Positions 55,316 through 63,505 of a stretch of 64,000 nt of DNA are shown one piece after another (the stretch's first letter is position 1; every line of letters starts with the position of its first letter). The stretch is from an uncultured Acetatifactor sp. GTDB lineage: Bacteria; Bacillota; Clostridia; Lachnospirales; Lachnospiraceae. Position numbers and translations under genes: made by a program. Location: the NCBI GenBank assembly GCA_947586055.1, contig CANPXL010000002.1:102932-166931 (forward strand), given 5' to 3'. The notes under the pieces are model-generated. The model had not been told where the DNA came from and made no database searches. It was given only the letters and a program-made list of their open reading frames with translations.

Positions 55316-56791
55316 TCAAAACGCCGCCGCGATCTTCTCCAGCAACCCGATCACAGGCTGCGCATGCAGGCCAAAGCAGAAAATACCCACAACAAAGATC
55401 CCAAGAGGGACCAGCATCATCCAGTTTGGATCCTGTACATCCCGGATCGTCTCATAGTCAAAATCCTTCCCCGGAAAAAAGGCTCTGACTACAATGGTAA
55501 GCATGTAAACCGCAGTCAGAAGCGCGGAGATCAGAAGCGCCGCGACTCCCAGAATCCCAAGGACCGTACCGCTCTCCACCGCCGCCCGGGCCAGATACCA
55601 TTTGCTCACGAACCCGCACAATCCCGGTACGCCCATCAAAGCCAGCGCCGACACGGTAAAGATAAAAAACACTTTCGGCATCTTCCGCCCGAACCCGTCC
55701 AGCTCGTAAATATAATTTCTTCCTGTTTTATAGATGACCGCTCCCGCACAGAAAAAGGAGCAGATCTTCATGAAGGAATGAAAGATGAGATGCGCCATCG
55801 CCCCCACCAGCCCAAAGGGCGACATTAACGTCACGCCAAGGAGGATATAAGACAGGTTGCTGACCGTGGACCATGCCAGCCGCCGTTTGAGATGGGTCTC
55901 CTTCAGCGCCCGGCTGCATCCGTACACAATGGTGATGATGACCAGCGTCATCACAACGCCCTGCGCCCATGTCCCCTTTACCGCTTTCGGCCCGAAGCTG
56001 TAGTAGGTCACCCGCATGGCGGCGAACGCGCCTGTATTCACCACCGCCACCGCATGAAGCAGCGCCGTGACGGGAGTGGGCGCCACGCCCGCTTTCGGCA
56101 GCCAGGAGGAAAACGGCCACAGAGCCGTCTTCACGCTGAAACCGCAGAAACAGATCACATAGATAAACAGCGTAAGATCGGAGCGGCTCCCCAGCGTCTC
56201 GGGATTCAGAACACCCCCCGGCACAAAGGAAGACGTGGTTCCATAAGTCAGGATAAAGATCATGCCGATAAAGGCGAACGCCGCGCCGCCCAGCATATAA
56301 TACAGGTATGTCCGGCTGGCAAGGATGGCCTCCCGGGTTCTGGTATGCATGACAAGGGGCAGCGTCACAAGACTGAGCATCTCAAAAAAGAAATACATGG
56401 TAAGGATGTTTTCCGCCAGCGCAATTCCCAGCGTCACGCCGTATGTGACCACGTAAAACAGGAAAAAGGATTTTTCGTTTCCCTTTTCATGCTTCATGTA
56501 TTCAAAGGAATACAGCATGGCCAACGGCCACAGAAAAGCCACCAGCCCCGCATAGATGCTTCCCGGCCCGTCCAGACGGAACGTTACGCTTAAATTTCCC
56601 GTAAACCGGAACACCGTAAGCGCTTCCCGGGGCTGATCCAGAAGCATCCAGAGCACCAGCAGGGAAGTAAGGGTCACGCAGATCTCAAGATAGATCAGCA
56701 TGGAGCGCCTTTTCCGGAACGGAATCATACACAGCGAGATTCCCGTCAGGATCGGCAGTATTACAACAATCAGCATTATCCATTTACTCAT
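55316..56791 (-). CDS. MrpD/NuoN-type antiporter subunit
   Basis: A 491-residue membrane protein with 14 predicted helices. The essential Glu is in YFFEMLSLV, and the channel Lys and following segment are in VKTALWPFSSWLPKAGVAPTPV. It shares the fold of NuoM/N and MrpD, which translocate protons or sodium. Its neighbours on both sides are further copies of the same fold, 22 and 56 bases away. The loop HTRTREAILASRTYLYYMLGG matches the copy at 56814, which suggests a duplication. Confidence 0.9.
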   Translation of the reverse strand: MSKWIMLIVVILPILTGISLCMIPFRKRRSMLIYLEICVTLTSLLVLWMLLDQPREALTVFRFTGNLSVTFRLDGPGSIYAGLVAFLWPLAMLYSFEYMKHEKGNEKSFFLFYVVTYGVTLGIALAENILTMYFFFEMLSLVTLPLVMHTRTREAILASRTYLYYMLGGAAFAFIGMIFILTYGTTSSFVPGGVLNPETLGSRSDLTLFIYVICFCGFSVKTALWPFSSWLPKAGVAPTPVTALLHAVAVVNTGAFAAMRVTYYSFGPKAVKGTWAQGVVMTLVIITIVYGCSRALKETHLKRRLAWSTVSNLSYILLGVTLMSPFGLVGAMAHLIFHSFMKICSFFCAGAVIYKTGRNYIYELDGFGRKMPKVFFIFTVSALALMGVPGLCGFVSKWYLARAAVESGTVLGILGVAALLISALLTAVYMLTIVVRAFFPGKDFDYETIRDVQDPNWMMLVPLGIFVVGIFCFGLHAQPVIGLLEKIAAAF

Positions 56792-56813
56792 GTCACATCA
56801 TTCCTTCTTCTCT

Positions 56814-58358
56814 CTAACGGATGATCTTTCCGATGAACGACTCCAGCGGTCCCGGCGCTATTCCCAGAATCAGGGTAAGCGCCGCCAGTATCAAAAGGGG
56901 AACCAGCATACAAGGCGAAGGCTCCTCCCGCTTAAGATCCATGCCTTCCGTCTCCCCGCCGGGAAAGAATCCCTTCATCGCAACGGGCAGCAGATATCCC
57001 GCCGTCATCAGCGCGCTCAGCAGAAGCACAACCGGACCAAGCCAGGAAAAGATCCCGATCTCGCCTGCGGAAATCGTCCCCTCTCCCGCGCCCAGAGCGC
57101 CGAAGACGCCGCCCTGCGCCAGCGCCCCTTCCGCCAGACGCCATTTGCTTACAAAACCCACGGTGGGCGGGATCCCAATCAATCCCAGAGAAAAGATGGT
57201 GTAGCACCACATCGTCACAGGCATTTTCTTTCCCATGCCCGTCAGCTGCTCCACCCTTGTATAGCCGAACCGGTACAGGAATATGCCCGCCACAAGGAAC
57301 AGTCCGCTCTTCATCACCGCGTGCCCCGCCACATGCAGGAACGCGCCCTGCACCCCCTGATCCGACAACAGGGAAAGTCCGAACAGAATATAGGAAACCT
57401 GGCTCACGGTAGAGTAGGCCAGACGTTTTTTAAACACCTTCTCCCGGTAGGCCAGAAGAGAGCCCATAAACACCGTGAGCAGCGTCAGCGTCATCCACGC
57501 GTACTGCACCCACGTTCCCCGTAAAAATTCCGGGCCCACGATCTCATACACCACGCGGAACACGGCCAGAACGCCGGATTTTACGATAATGGCGGAGAGC
57601 ACCGCCGACGCCGGGGAAGGCGCGACGGGATGGGCCGCCGGCAGCCATGCGTGAAGGGGAAACATTCCCGCCTTTGCCCCGAAGCCGATCAGCATGACAA
57701 ACACCGCGATCAGAAGGATGCTCTCGTGCCCCGCCGCGCTGCGTAACGTCCCTCCGGCCGTAAAGGTCAGGGAATCCGCGTACCGGTTCAGGATAAAGAT
57801 GCCGAACAGGCCGCAGTAAGCGCCGCACATAGAATAAAACAGATATTTTAACGCCGCCATGATCGCCTCTCTGGTCCCGTTGTGCAGAACAAGAGGAAAC
57901 GACACAAGTGTCATAAGTTCGTAACACAGGTACATGGTCACAAGATTGCCGGAAAAGTCAAGTCCCACCAGCACGCCGTACAGCAGCAGATAAAAACCGT
58001 AATACCGCTTTTCACCGCCCTCATGGCGCATATAGACAAGGGAATAGACGCCTGTCAGAAGCCAGATTACGCTGACTACGGTCACAAAGAATCTGCCGGT
58101 GCCGTCTATCCGGAAATATACGGGAATCTTCTCCACCAGAGGAAACAGGGTCAGGCTCCTTTCCCCTGTCCAGGCAAGGTACAGGGCCGCGAACACAGAA
58201 AACGACAATACTGTCATCACAGCCGCGGACAGCCCTCTTCCGCTGCCGGCGTCCTTTTTTCCTCTCCGATGATCCGCAAAAGAGCCGGACAGCAGGATCA
58301 GTCCCGCCGCTATCGGCACAAGTATGGGAATCAGCAGTTTTATATCCATTTCCTTCAC
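56814..58358 (-). CDS. MrpD/NuoM-type antiporter subunit
   Basis: A 514-residue membrane protein with about 14 helices: key Glu in CYELMTLVSF, key Lys in GFGAKAGMFPLHAWLPAAHP. The block HNGTREAIMAALKYLFYS is shared with the next gene. It ends with GIAPGPLESFIGKIIR, a typical MrpD-like end. GGAG precedes the ATG. Second of four antiporter-type subunits in the operon. Confidence 0.9.
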   Translation of the reverse strand: MKEMDIKLLIPILVPIAAGLILLSGSFADHRRGKKDAGSGRGLSAAVMTVLSFSVFAALYLAWTGERSLTLFPLVEKIPVYFRIDGTGRFFVTVVSVIWLLTGVYSLVYMRHEGGEKRYYGFYLLLYGVLVGLDFSGNLVTMYLCYELMTLVSFPLVLHNGTREAIMAALKYLFYSMCGAYCGLFGIFILNRYADSLTFTAGGTLRSAAGHESILLIAVFVMLIGFGAKAGMFPLHAWLPAAHPVAPSPASAVLSAIIVKSGVLAVFRVVYEIVGPEFLRGTWVQYAWMTLTLLTVFMGSLLAYREKVFKKRLAYSTVSQVSYILFGLSLLSDQGVQGAFLHVAGHAVMKSGLFLVAGIFLYRFGYTRVEQLTGMGKKMPVTMWCYTIFSLGLIGIPPTVGFVSKWRLAEGALAQGGVFGALGAGEGTISAGEIGIFSWLGPVVLLLSALMTAGYLLPVAMKGFFPGGETEGMDLKREEPSPCMLVPLLILAALTLILGIAPGPLESFIGKIIR

Positions 58359-58378
58359 TCCTTTTTAAAAGGAACTTA

Positions 58379-59884
58379 TCATCCAAACATTTCCAGTCCG
58401 CTTCGGATCAGCCTGATAATGGGCTCGGAATTTAACCCAAGGATCAGATTCAGGGCAATAAAGCAGACAAGCGCCGCCGATTTCCTTCTGTTTTCCTTCG
58501 CCGCGATGACCCTTCCCTCCGCCATCTCTTCTTTCCCGGAGGGCGGCGTGTAGATTCGGATCACGGTCTTCATAAAGTAAATGGCGTTCAGGATCGTGCT
58601 GACGGCAAGGGCGATCAGCGTGGGCAGCATCTTGAAATTATGCCCGATGGCAGCCTGGGAAAAGAGCAGCTTTGAAATAAATCCGGAAAAGACAGGCATA
58701 CCCACCATAGCCAGGCTTCCCACGGTGAAAGCCGCCCCCGCCAGCTTGTTCCGATAACCCGCGCCGGTTAAGTCCGGATAGCGGCAGCTTTCTCCGGAAG
58801 CGTCCGTCAGCCCCGAAGCCGCCACAAACAACAGCGACTTGCTGGCCGAATGGGACACGACATGGTAAATGCTGGCAATGACGCCTTCCGCGGTGCCCAG
58901 TCCAAAGCCCATATAGATATAACCGATCTGGGCCACGGAGGAAAAAGCGATCATGCGCCGGATATTGTCCTCCCGGATAGCGCTCAGGGAACCCATGATC
59001 ATGCCGAAAATGCCGAACACGAACAGCACATTGATGACCTTGCTCTCCCTTACGATATCAAAGCCGATCACCCGGTAAAAAATCTTCAGCAGCAGGAAAA
59101 TATACCCCTTCGACACCAGCGAGGACAAAATCGCCGAAGATGACAGGGTGGAATATCCGTATGCGTCCGGCAGCCATGTGTGAAAGGGATACAGGGCGCT
59201 CTTGATGGCCAGTCCCACCGACATCAGCCCCAGAGACACGATCAGAGGAATATGATAGTTCCCCGAGGCCGCCAGAAGCTGTACCTGTTCTTTGATATTG
59301 CTCATCAGCAGATGGCCCGTCAGATCATACAGAAAACAGATGCCCAAAAGCAGCAGGCCGGAGCCCAGAAGGCTCATGATCATGTACCGTATGGAGGCCT
59401 CCAGGGTTCTGCCGTTCTGACGGATCATAATGAGACCGCAGGCGGAGATGGTGTTGATCTCCACGAACACATAAGCCGTGAACAGGTCGTTCGTATAGAC
59501 CAGCGCCAGCAGCGAAGACAGCAGCAGGTCAATCATAATGTAATAGAGATGCTGCTTTCCCGTCTCAAGCTCTTTCTCCCGCTCCCTGCTGCCGCCCAGC
59601 ATGCACAGCAGCATAATCACACAGAAAAACAGAGCCATAAACGCTTCCAGCACGCCGACCCGGATCTCATTTCCCCAGGGGGCGGGGAATTTTCCCATCA
59701 CATATACGTACGGTCTGCCCAGCGCGATCGTCTGGATCAGCACAAAAAACTGAAGCACAATCTCCGTCAGGATCAGGGCCAGATTTACTCTCCCCGCCCC
59801 CTTCGCCTTCAGCGCCGACGAGACGATACCCGCGAACAGGCAGAGAAGAATGGAGACGGCGGGAAAATTGAGGATAAGTTCCAT
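58379..59884 (-). CDS. MrpD-type antiporter subunit
   Basis: A 501-residue membrane protein of the MrpD/MbhH group with 14 helices. The functional Glu is in VFVEINTISACG and the Lys in LAIKSALYPFHTWLPDAYG. It directly follows mrpC (start at the base after that stop codon), the normal C-D order of Mrp and Mbh operons, so it is the canonical MrpD; the next three genes are added copies. GGGGGG precedes the ATG by seven bases. Confidence 0.92.
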   Translation of the reverse strand: MELILNFPAVSILLCLFAGIVSSALKAKGAGRVNLALILTEIVLQFFVLIQTIALGRPYVYVMGKFPAPWGNEIRVGVLEAFMALFFCVIMLLCMLGGSREREKELETGKQHLYYIMIDLLLSSLLALVYTNDLFTAYVFVEINTISACGLIMIRQNGRTLEASIRYMIMSLLGSGLLLLGICFLYDLTGHLLMSNIKEQVQLLAASGNYHIPLIVSLGLMSVGLAIKSALYPFHTWLPDAYGYSTLSSSAILSSLVSKGYIFLLLKIFYRVIGFDIVRESKVINVLFVFGIFGMIMGSLSAIREDNIRRMIAFSSVAQIGYIYMGFGLGTAEGVIASIYHVVSHSASKSLLFVAASGLTDASGESCRYPDLTGAGYRNKLAGAAFTVGSLAMVGMPVFSGFISKLLFSQAAIGHNFKMLPTLIALAVSTILNAIYFMKTVIRIYTPPSGKEEMAEGRVIAAKENRRKSAALVCFIALNLILGLNSEPIIRLIRSGLEMFG

Positions 59885-60259
59885 TTACTGTCCCCCCTTT
59901 TTGATCAGGGTGGAGATCTCGTCCAGATTCAGGGTATGATATCTTCCGTAAAGCCGGATCGTGATGGCAAGCATCAGCGCCGTCACCGACACGGAAACCA
60001 CGATCCCCGTCAGAACCAGACCGCTTGGGATCGGGTTAATGTACGCTTCCACCTGCTGAACGCCGTCCGTCACAATGGGCGCCACCCGGCCCCGGATATA
60101 TCCCTTTTCCGCCAGAAACAGATACACCGCCGTGTCCATGATATTTAAGCCGATGATCTTCTTGATCAGATTGTTCTGCAGCAGCAGATTGCCGAATCCG
60201 ATGCCGAACAGGATCATCGCCACCGCTTCCCCGTAGTTTGTCAGCAAATGCGCTCCCAT
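59885..60259 (-). CDS. mrpC: MrpC/NuoK-type subunit
   Basis: A 124-residue membrane protein with three helices, the NuoK/MrpC fold (MILFGIGFGNLLLQNNLIKKIIGLNIMD and a conserved Asn/Pro region AYINPIPSGLVLTGIVV). The ATG at 60259 follows AGGAGG by seven bases; an upstream in-frame start lies inside the preceding gene and is less likely. It forms part of the ion channel together with MrpD. Confidence 0.9.
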   Translation of the reverse strand: MGAHLLTNYGEAVAMILFGIGFGNLLLQNNLIKKIIGLNIMDTAVYLFLAEKGYIRGRVAPIVTDGVQQVEAYINPIPSGLVLTGIVVSVSVTALMLAITIRLYGRYHTLNLDEISTLIKKGGQ

Positions 60260-60260
60260 T

Positions 60261-61223
60261 TCAGATTCCTCCTCTTCTGAACAGCGCGTAAAACGCATAC
60301 ATGGTACACGCCACTTCGATTCCCACGCAGATGTTGATGGGAAGGATGATGCCGCTGCTCAAAATATGTCCCGGAATGCCAAGCGGAATATGGTTTTCCA
60401 TGCCGTTTGCCCCGGTAATATAGAAATAGGTTCCGATCAGCCCGTACATCAGCAGGGACGTGACCTTTGCCACGGTGTAAACCTTCTCGTTAAAGAACCG
60501 CTGGGTCTTTCGGAACCCGAACGCGCTCAGATAGAGGATCAGCCCCGCGCCGATGATCGCCCCGCCGGAAAAACCGCCGCCCGGAGACAGATGCCCGTTC
60601 AGAATCACATAGATCCCGAAAATAAAAATCACAGGGCACAGGATAAACGCCACGGTCTGCAGGATCGTATCGTTTTTCGGCTCGTAGCGCCTGTCGTTGG
60701 TGCTCTCCTGCCGTTTCAGCGCCGCCTCGTCCACCATCAGAAGCACCATCACGCAGCATGCGGCGATGAACAGCACGTTCGTCTCCCCGAAGGTATCGAA
60801 GGCCCTGTAGGTAAGGATCATGCCCGTTACGATGTTCACGGCCCCGGTCTCCTGCAGGCCGTTTTCGATATACCGCGCGGAGACCTCGTTGTTCACCGGC
60901 CTGTCCGGCTCTCCTACCGTCGGCAGCCACGATACGGCTTCCAGCAGCATCACCACAAGAAAAATACAGAACAGCGCGGACATGATCTTATAAAACCGTT
61001 TAAAGAAACGGATCAGCCTGTTATGCTCCAGATCGTAGACCCGCTCCGCGATACGCTCCCTGTCCCCGGCTCTCCGCGCCGCCGCTTCCTCCGTCTCCTG
61101 AAAGGGCTTCTGGGGCTTCATCTCCACCGTGTCAAGAAAGGGATCCTTCGTGCCGTCCAGCCATCTCTTAAATTTAAAGGAAAATGTCTTCTCATACTGT
61201 TCCTGAGGAACTTTTCTGCTCAT
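60261..61223 (-). CDS. mrpB: fused MbhE-like/MrpB-type subunit
   Basis: A 320-residue membrane protein. A charged 75-residue N-terminal region precedes a segment resembling the C-terminal part of MrpA/MbhE (NNEVSARYIENG, ETGAVNIVTGMILTYRAFDT, GETNVLFIAA), followed by the MrpB domain (CPVIFIFGIYVILNGHLSPGGG). In most systems the MbhE and MrpB parts are separate genes or MbhE is joined to MrpA. I chose the ATG at 61223, which follows GAGAGG by four bases; one at 61235 is also possible. The next gene, mrpC, starts one base before its stop codon ends. Confidence 0.88.
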   Translation of the reverse strand: MSRKVPQEQYEKTFSFKFKRWLDGTKDPFLDTVEMKPQKPFQETEEAAARRAGDRERIAERVYDLEHNRLIRFFKRFYKIMSALFCIFLVVMLLEAVSWLPTVGEPDRPVNNEVSARYIENGLQETGAVNIVTGMILTYRAFDTFGETNVLFIAACCVMVLLMVDEAALKRQESTNDRRYEPKNDTILQTVAFILCPVIFIFGIYVILNGHLSPGGGFSGGAIIGAGLILYLSAFGFRKTQRFFNEKVYTVAKVTSLLMYGLIGTYFYITGANGMENHIPLGIPGHILSSGIILPINICVGIEVACTMYAFYALFRRGGI

Positions 61224-61262
61224 ATTTCCTCTCATTCCGCCGCCTGCAACGGCCGCCGTTTT

Positions 61263-61547
61263 TTATTTTTCTTTCCCGTCCGTTTCCTTTTGGTCCTTCT
61301 GGTCGTTTTCTTTTATGATGGCGTGAATCTTCTTTAACGTCACCACAAACAGCACCGTCGTCACGCCCGCTCCCACCGCGGCCTCCGTGATGGCAAGATC
61401 CGGAGACTCCAGAATGATCCAGATCACGGACATGACCAGACTGTAGGACATAAAGATCAGAATCGTGTTAAGCAGGCTCTTCGACAGACTGGCCGCAACG
61501 GCGCAGACTACAAGAAACCCCAGAAGAATACAGGTAAATACCGTCAT
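61263..61547 (-). CDS. MbhD/DUF4040-type subunit
   Basis: A 94-residue protein with three membrane helices, equal to the part of MrpA that follows its NuoL-like core, present as a separate gene as in membrane-bound hydrogenases. The conserved acidic segment is SPDLAITEAAVGAGVTTVLF. A hydrophilic Lys/Asp tail ends it. The ATG overlaps the mrpG stop by four bases (ATGA). Confidence 0.9.
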   Translation of the reverse strand: MTVFTCILLGFLVVCAVAASLSKSLLNTILIFMSYSLVMSVIWIILESPDLAITEAAVGAGVTTVLFVVTLKKIHAIIKENDQKDQKETDGKEK

Positions 61548-61909
61548 ATTTCCTCTTTTCCGCCGCCTTTCGGCTGCTCGTCCAGATTTTTCCTGCCGTA
61601 ATGTTCCTCCTGATCCTCGTTGGTCGTAACCTCGAACCTCGCGATCAGATGAGAAGAGACCGGCGAGGAAAACCAGAGAAACACGATCACAAGAAACAGC
61701 TTCAGGGATGTAAAATTCAGACCGTTCATCACGATGAGGCCCAGCAGGCAGAACCCGATCCCCAGCGTGTCTCCCATCGCCGCCGCGTGCATGCGGTTCA
61801 GCACATACCGAAACCGGAACACGCCTATCATCTCAATGAAAAAAATGGAAACGCCGGCCAGCAGAAGCCCTGCCCCCAGCAAAAACCGGATCCACTCAAA
61901 TACTTCCAT
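61544..61909 (-). CDS. mrpG: MrpG-type subunit
   Basis: A 121-residue protein with three membrane helices and the MrpG motif RFRYVLNRMHAAAMGDTLG. A charged C-terminal tail of about 30 residues follows. The ATG at 61909 follows AGGAGG by nine bases and overlaps mrpF by 14 bases. MrpG belongs to the EFG unit that assembles with the antiporter subunits. Confidence 0.9.
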   Translation of the reverse strand: MEVFEWIRFLLGAGLLLAGVSIFFIEMIGVFRFRYVLNRMHAAAMGDTLGIGFCLLGLIVMNGLNFTSLKLFLVIVFLWFSSPVSSHLIARFEVTTNEDQEEHYGRKNLDEQPKGGGKEEI

Positions 61910-62270
61910 CCGCGCCTTCCTCCTGCATGTCCGACGGCTCATCCTCTTCCTCCAAGGCCGCCTCCTTCTGCTTCCGCTCCAAATACACGCCCATATAAAC
62001 CTTGGTGAGCACAATCACGGCAAGAAAACTGATCATGGCATAGATCAGACAGATATCCGCCAGATAGCCCTCCCCCAGCATCAAAGTCAAAACGGCGATC
62101 ATGACGATCACCATGGTTCCCATCATGTTTACGGCTACGATCCGGTCGGCGATCTTCGGGCCGATCACGGCCCGGATCAGGCACAGCACAACAAGCAGCG
62201 CCATCACGATCAGCACAGCCGTAAACAAAATTCCGTAAGCTTTGTCCAAACTTTCCATCCCTTTTCCCAT
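61896..62270 (-). CDS. mrpF: MrpF-type subunit
   Basis: A 124-residue protein with three membrane helices and the MrpF motif IGPKIADRIVAVNMMGT. The conserved Asp in ADRI is implicated in ion binding in the family. A charged acidic tail (EEEDEPSDMQEEG) is longer than usual. The ATG at 62270 follows CGGAG by nine bases; a GTG two codons upstream is an alternative. Confidence 0.9.
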   Translation of the reverse strand: MGKGMESLDKAYGILFTAVLIVMALLVVLCLIRAVIGPKIADRIVAVNMMGTMVIVMIAVLTLMLGEGYLADICLIYAMISFLAVIVLTKVYMGVYLERKQKEAALEEEDEPSDMQEEGADGSI

Positions 62271-62303
62271 TTTCACAGGCTCCGCAGCGGGCGGCCGCAG
62301 CGG

Positions 62304-62762
62304 CTACTCCTCCAGTTTTCTGATATCCTCCACAAAAACGCTGTCGTTCATTCCTTCCGCCAGACTCTCGTCCAGACAGTGCACCGTATACCGGTCGTTT
62401 TCCAGAGAGACCGTGATAGTGCCGGGCGTCAGGGTGATGGCGTTTGCCAGAAACGCCTTTCCCACGGTGGTCTTTAAGTCCGAGTGGAAAACTGCCAGAA
62501 CGGGCTGCACTTCCTCCCGCTGAGTCAGGATCATACGAATCACGCCGAAATTCGCCTTTACGATCTCCTTCACCAGCACGGCCGCATACCGCAGAAAAAA
62601 CGGAAATTTTTTGTAAAACAGAATCTCCTTTTTTACGGAAAATCCCATAAATCTGCAGGTAAAGGCAAACAGCGCCGCCGATATGACAGCGCCGAAAACG
62701 CAGATCTCCGGCGTGATTGTTCCGTTAAAAACCACCCATAACAGGAAGTATAGGACCAACAT
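62304..62762 (-). CDS. mrpE: MrpE-type subunit
   Basis: A 152-residue protein, first gene of the Mrp/Mbh-type operon. Two membrane helices at the N-terminus are followed by the MrpE domain (VKEIVKANFGVIRMIL, ANAITLTPGTITVSLEND). GGAGGTGA eight bases before the ATG is a near-perfect ribosome binding site, as expected for the first gene of a strongly translated membrane complex. Confidence 0.93.
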   Translation of the reverse strand: MLVLYFLLWVVFNGTITPEICVFGAVISAALFAFTCRFMGFSVKKEILFYKKFPFFLRYAAVLVKEIVKANFGVIRMILTQREEVQPVLAVFHSDLKTTVGKAFLANAITLTPGTITVSLENDRYTVHCLDESLAEGMNDSVFVEDIRKLEE

Positions 62763-62788
62763 ATTGTCTCACCTCCGTACCACCCCAC

Positions 62789-62816
62789 ATTTTACCACAT
62801 TCAAAATTTATTTCAA
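62789..62816 (-). promoter_or_regulatory. candidate promoter of the Mrp/Mbh-type operon
   Basis: TTGAAA, 16-base spacer, TAAAAT on the minus strand, 27 bases before the mrpE ATG and right after the terminator of the upstream gene. Confidence 0.65.
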
Positions 62817-62833
62817 AGACAAAATGCACAAAA

Positions 62834-62877
62834 AAAGCGGCCTGTTTTTGGCTATTATTACCAAAAACTGCCGCTTT
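62834..62877 (-). terminator. intrinsic terminator of the cytidylate-kinase-like gene
   Basis: On the minus strand AAAGCGGC, one unpaired base, GTTTTTGG, nine-base loop, CCAAAAAC, two unpaired bases, GCCGCTTT and more T. It starts 14 bases after the stop codon and separates this gene from the antiporter operon. Confidence 0.88.
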
Positions 62878-62891
62878 GCAGCTTCAACCGG

Positions 62892-63377
62892 TTATATCAC
62901 GTCGATCCGTTCAAAGTACTTGATCAGAATGTCCGCACAGTTTTCCGCACCCAGCCTGCTGGTATCCAGGATCATGTGGTAGTTGTTCACGTCCCCCCAC
63001 ACTTTCCCGGTGTGTTCCAGATTGAACTGCGCCCGCTGTTTATCGTTCTTTTCCAAAAGAGTTCTGGCGCTTTCGTAGTCCAGATCTTCCTTTTGCATGA
63101 TTCGACGGATCCGGTCCTCCTTGTCGGCGCAGACATAGACGTTGAATACGTTCGGCTGATCCTTCAGGATTTCGGAAGCGCAGCGCCCCAGGATGATACA
63201 GGGCTTTGACGCAAGCTCCCGGATGAATTCCGCTTCCTTGGAAAAGTCGTCGTCGTTGATCTCGTTTTCAATATAAGCCTTGTCATATACGGGTATCCCC
63301 AGCTTCTGCGACAGTTCCTCCGCAATCATGCTGGCGCCGGTGCCGTACCGGCGGCTCATGGTAATCACAAGATTCAT
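62892..63377 (-). CDS. cytidylate-kinase-like protein
   Basis: A 161-residue P-loop-type protein of the cytidylate kinase-like family (short form). The N-terminus MNLVITMSRRYGTGASMIAE replaces the usual SRQYGSGG P-loop and keeps its shape. YDKAYIENE and CIILGRCASEILKD follow, and the lid-like RIRRIMQKEDLDYESAR ends the core. Family members are widespread in Lachnospiraceae and their substrate is not established. GGAGGAGCC precedes the ATG. It has its own promoter and terminator, so it is monocistronic. Confidence 0.9.
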   Translation of the reverse strand: MNLVITMSRRYGTGASMIAEELSQKLGIPVYDKAYIENEINDDDFSKEAEFIRELASKPCIILGRCASEILKDQPNVFNVYVCADKEDRIRRIMQKEDLDYESARTLLEKNDKQRAQFNLEHTGKVWGDVNNYHMILDTSRLGAENCADILIKYFERIDVI

Positions 63378-63401
63378 ATGGCTCCTCCCTTGAATAAGGA
63401 C

Positions 63402-63430
63402 ATTCTACCACATTAACCATCCGATGACAA
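63402..63430 (-). promoter_or_regulatory. candidate promoter of the cytidylate-kinase-like gene
   Basis: TTGTCA, 17-base spacer, TAGAAT on the minus strand, 25 bases before the ATG at 63377. Confidence 0.6.
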
Positions 63431-63505
63431 GGCGGCAATTTTTTGTAAGTTTCCCTGAAAAAATCCGTCCTCCAAAGCGGAGTCTGCAGCGCCTCTATCG
63501 TTTGT

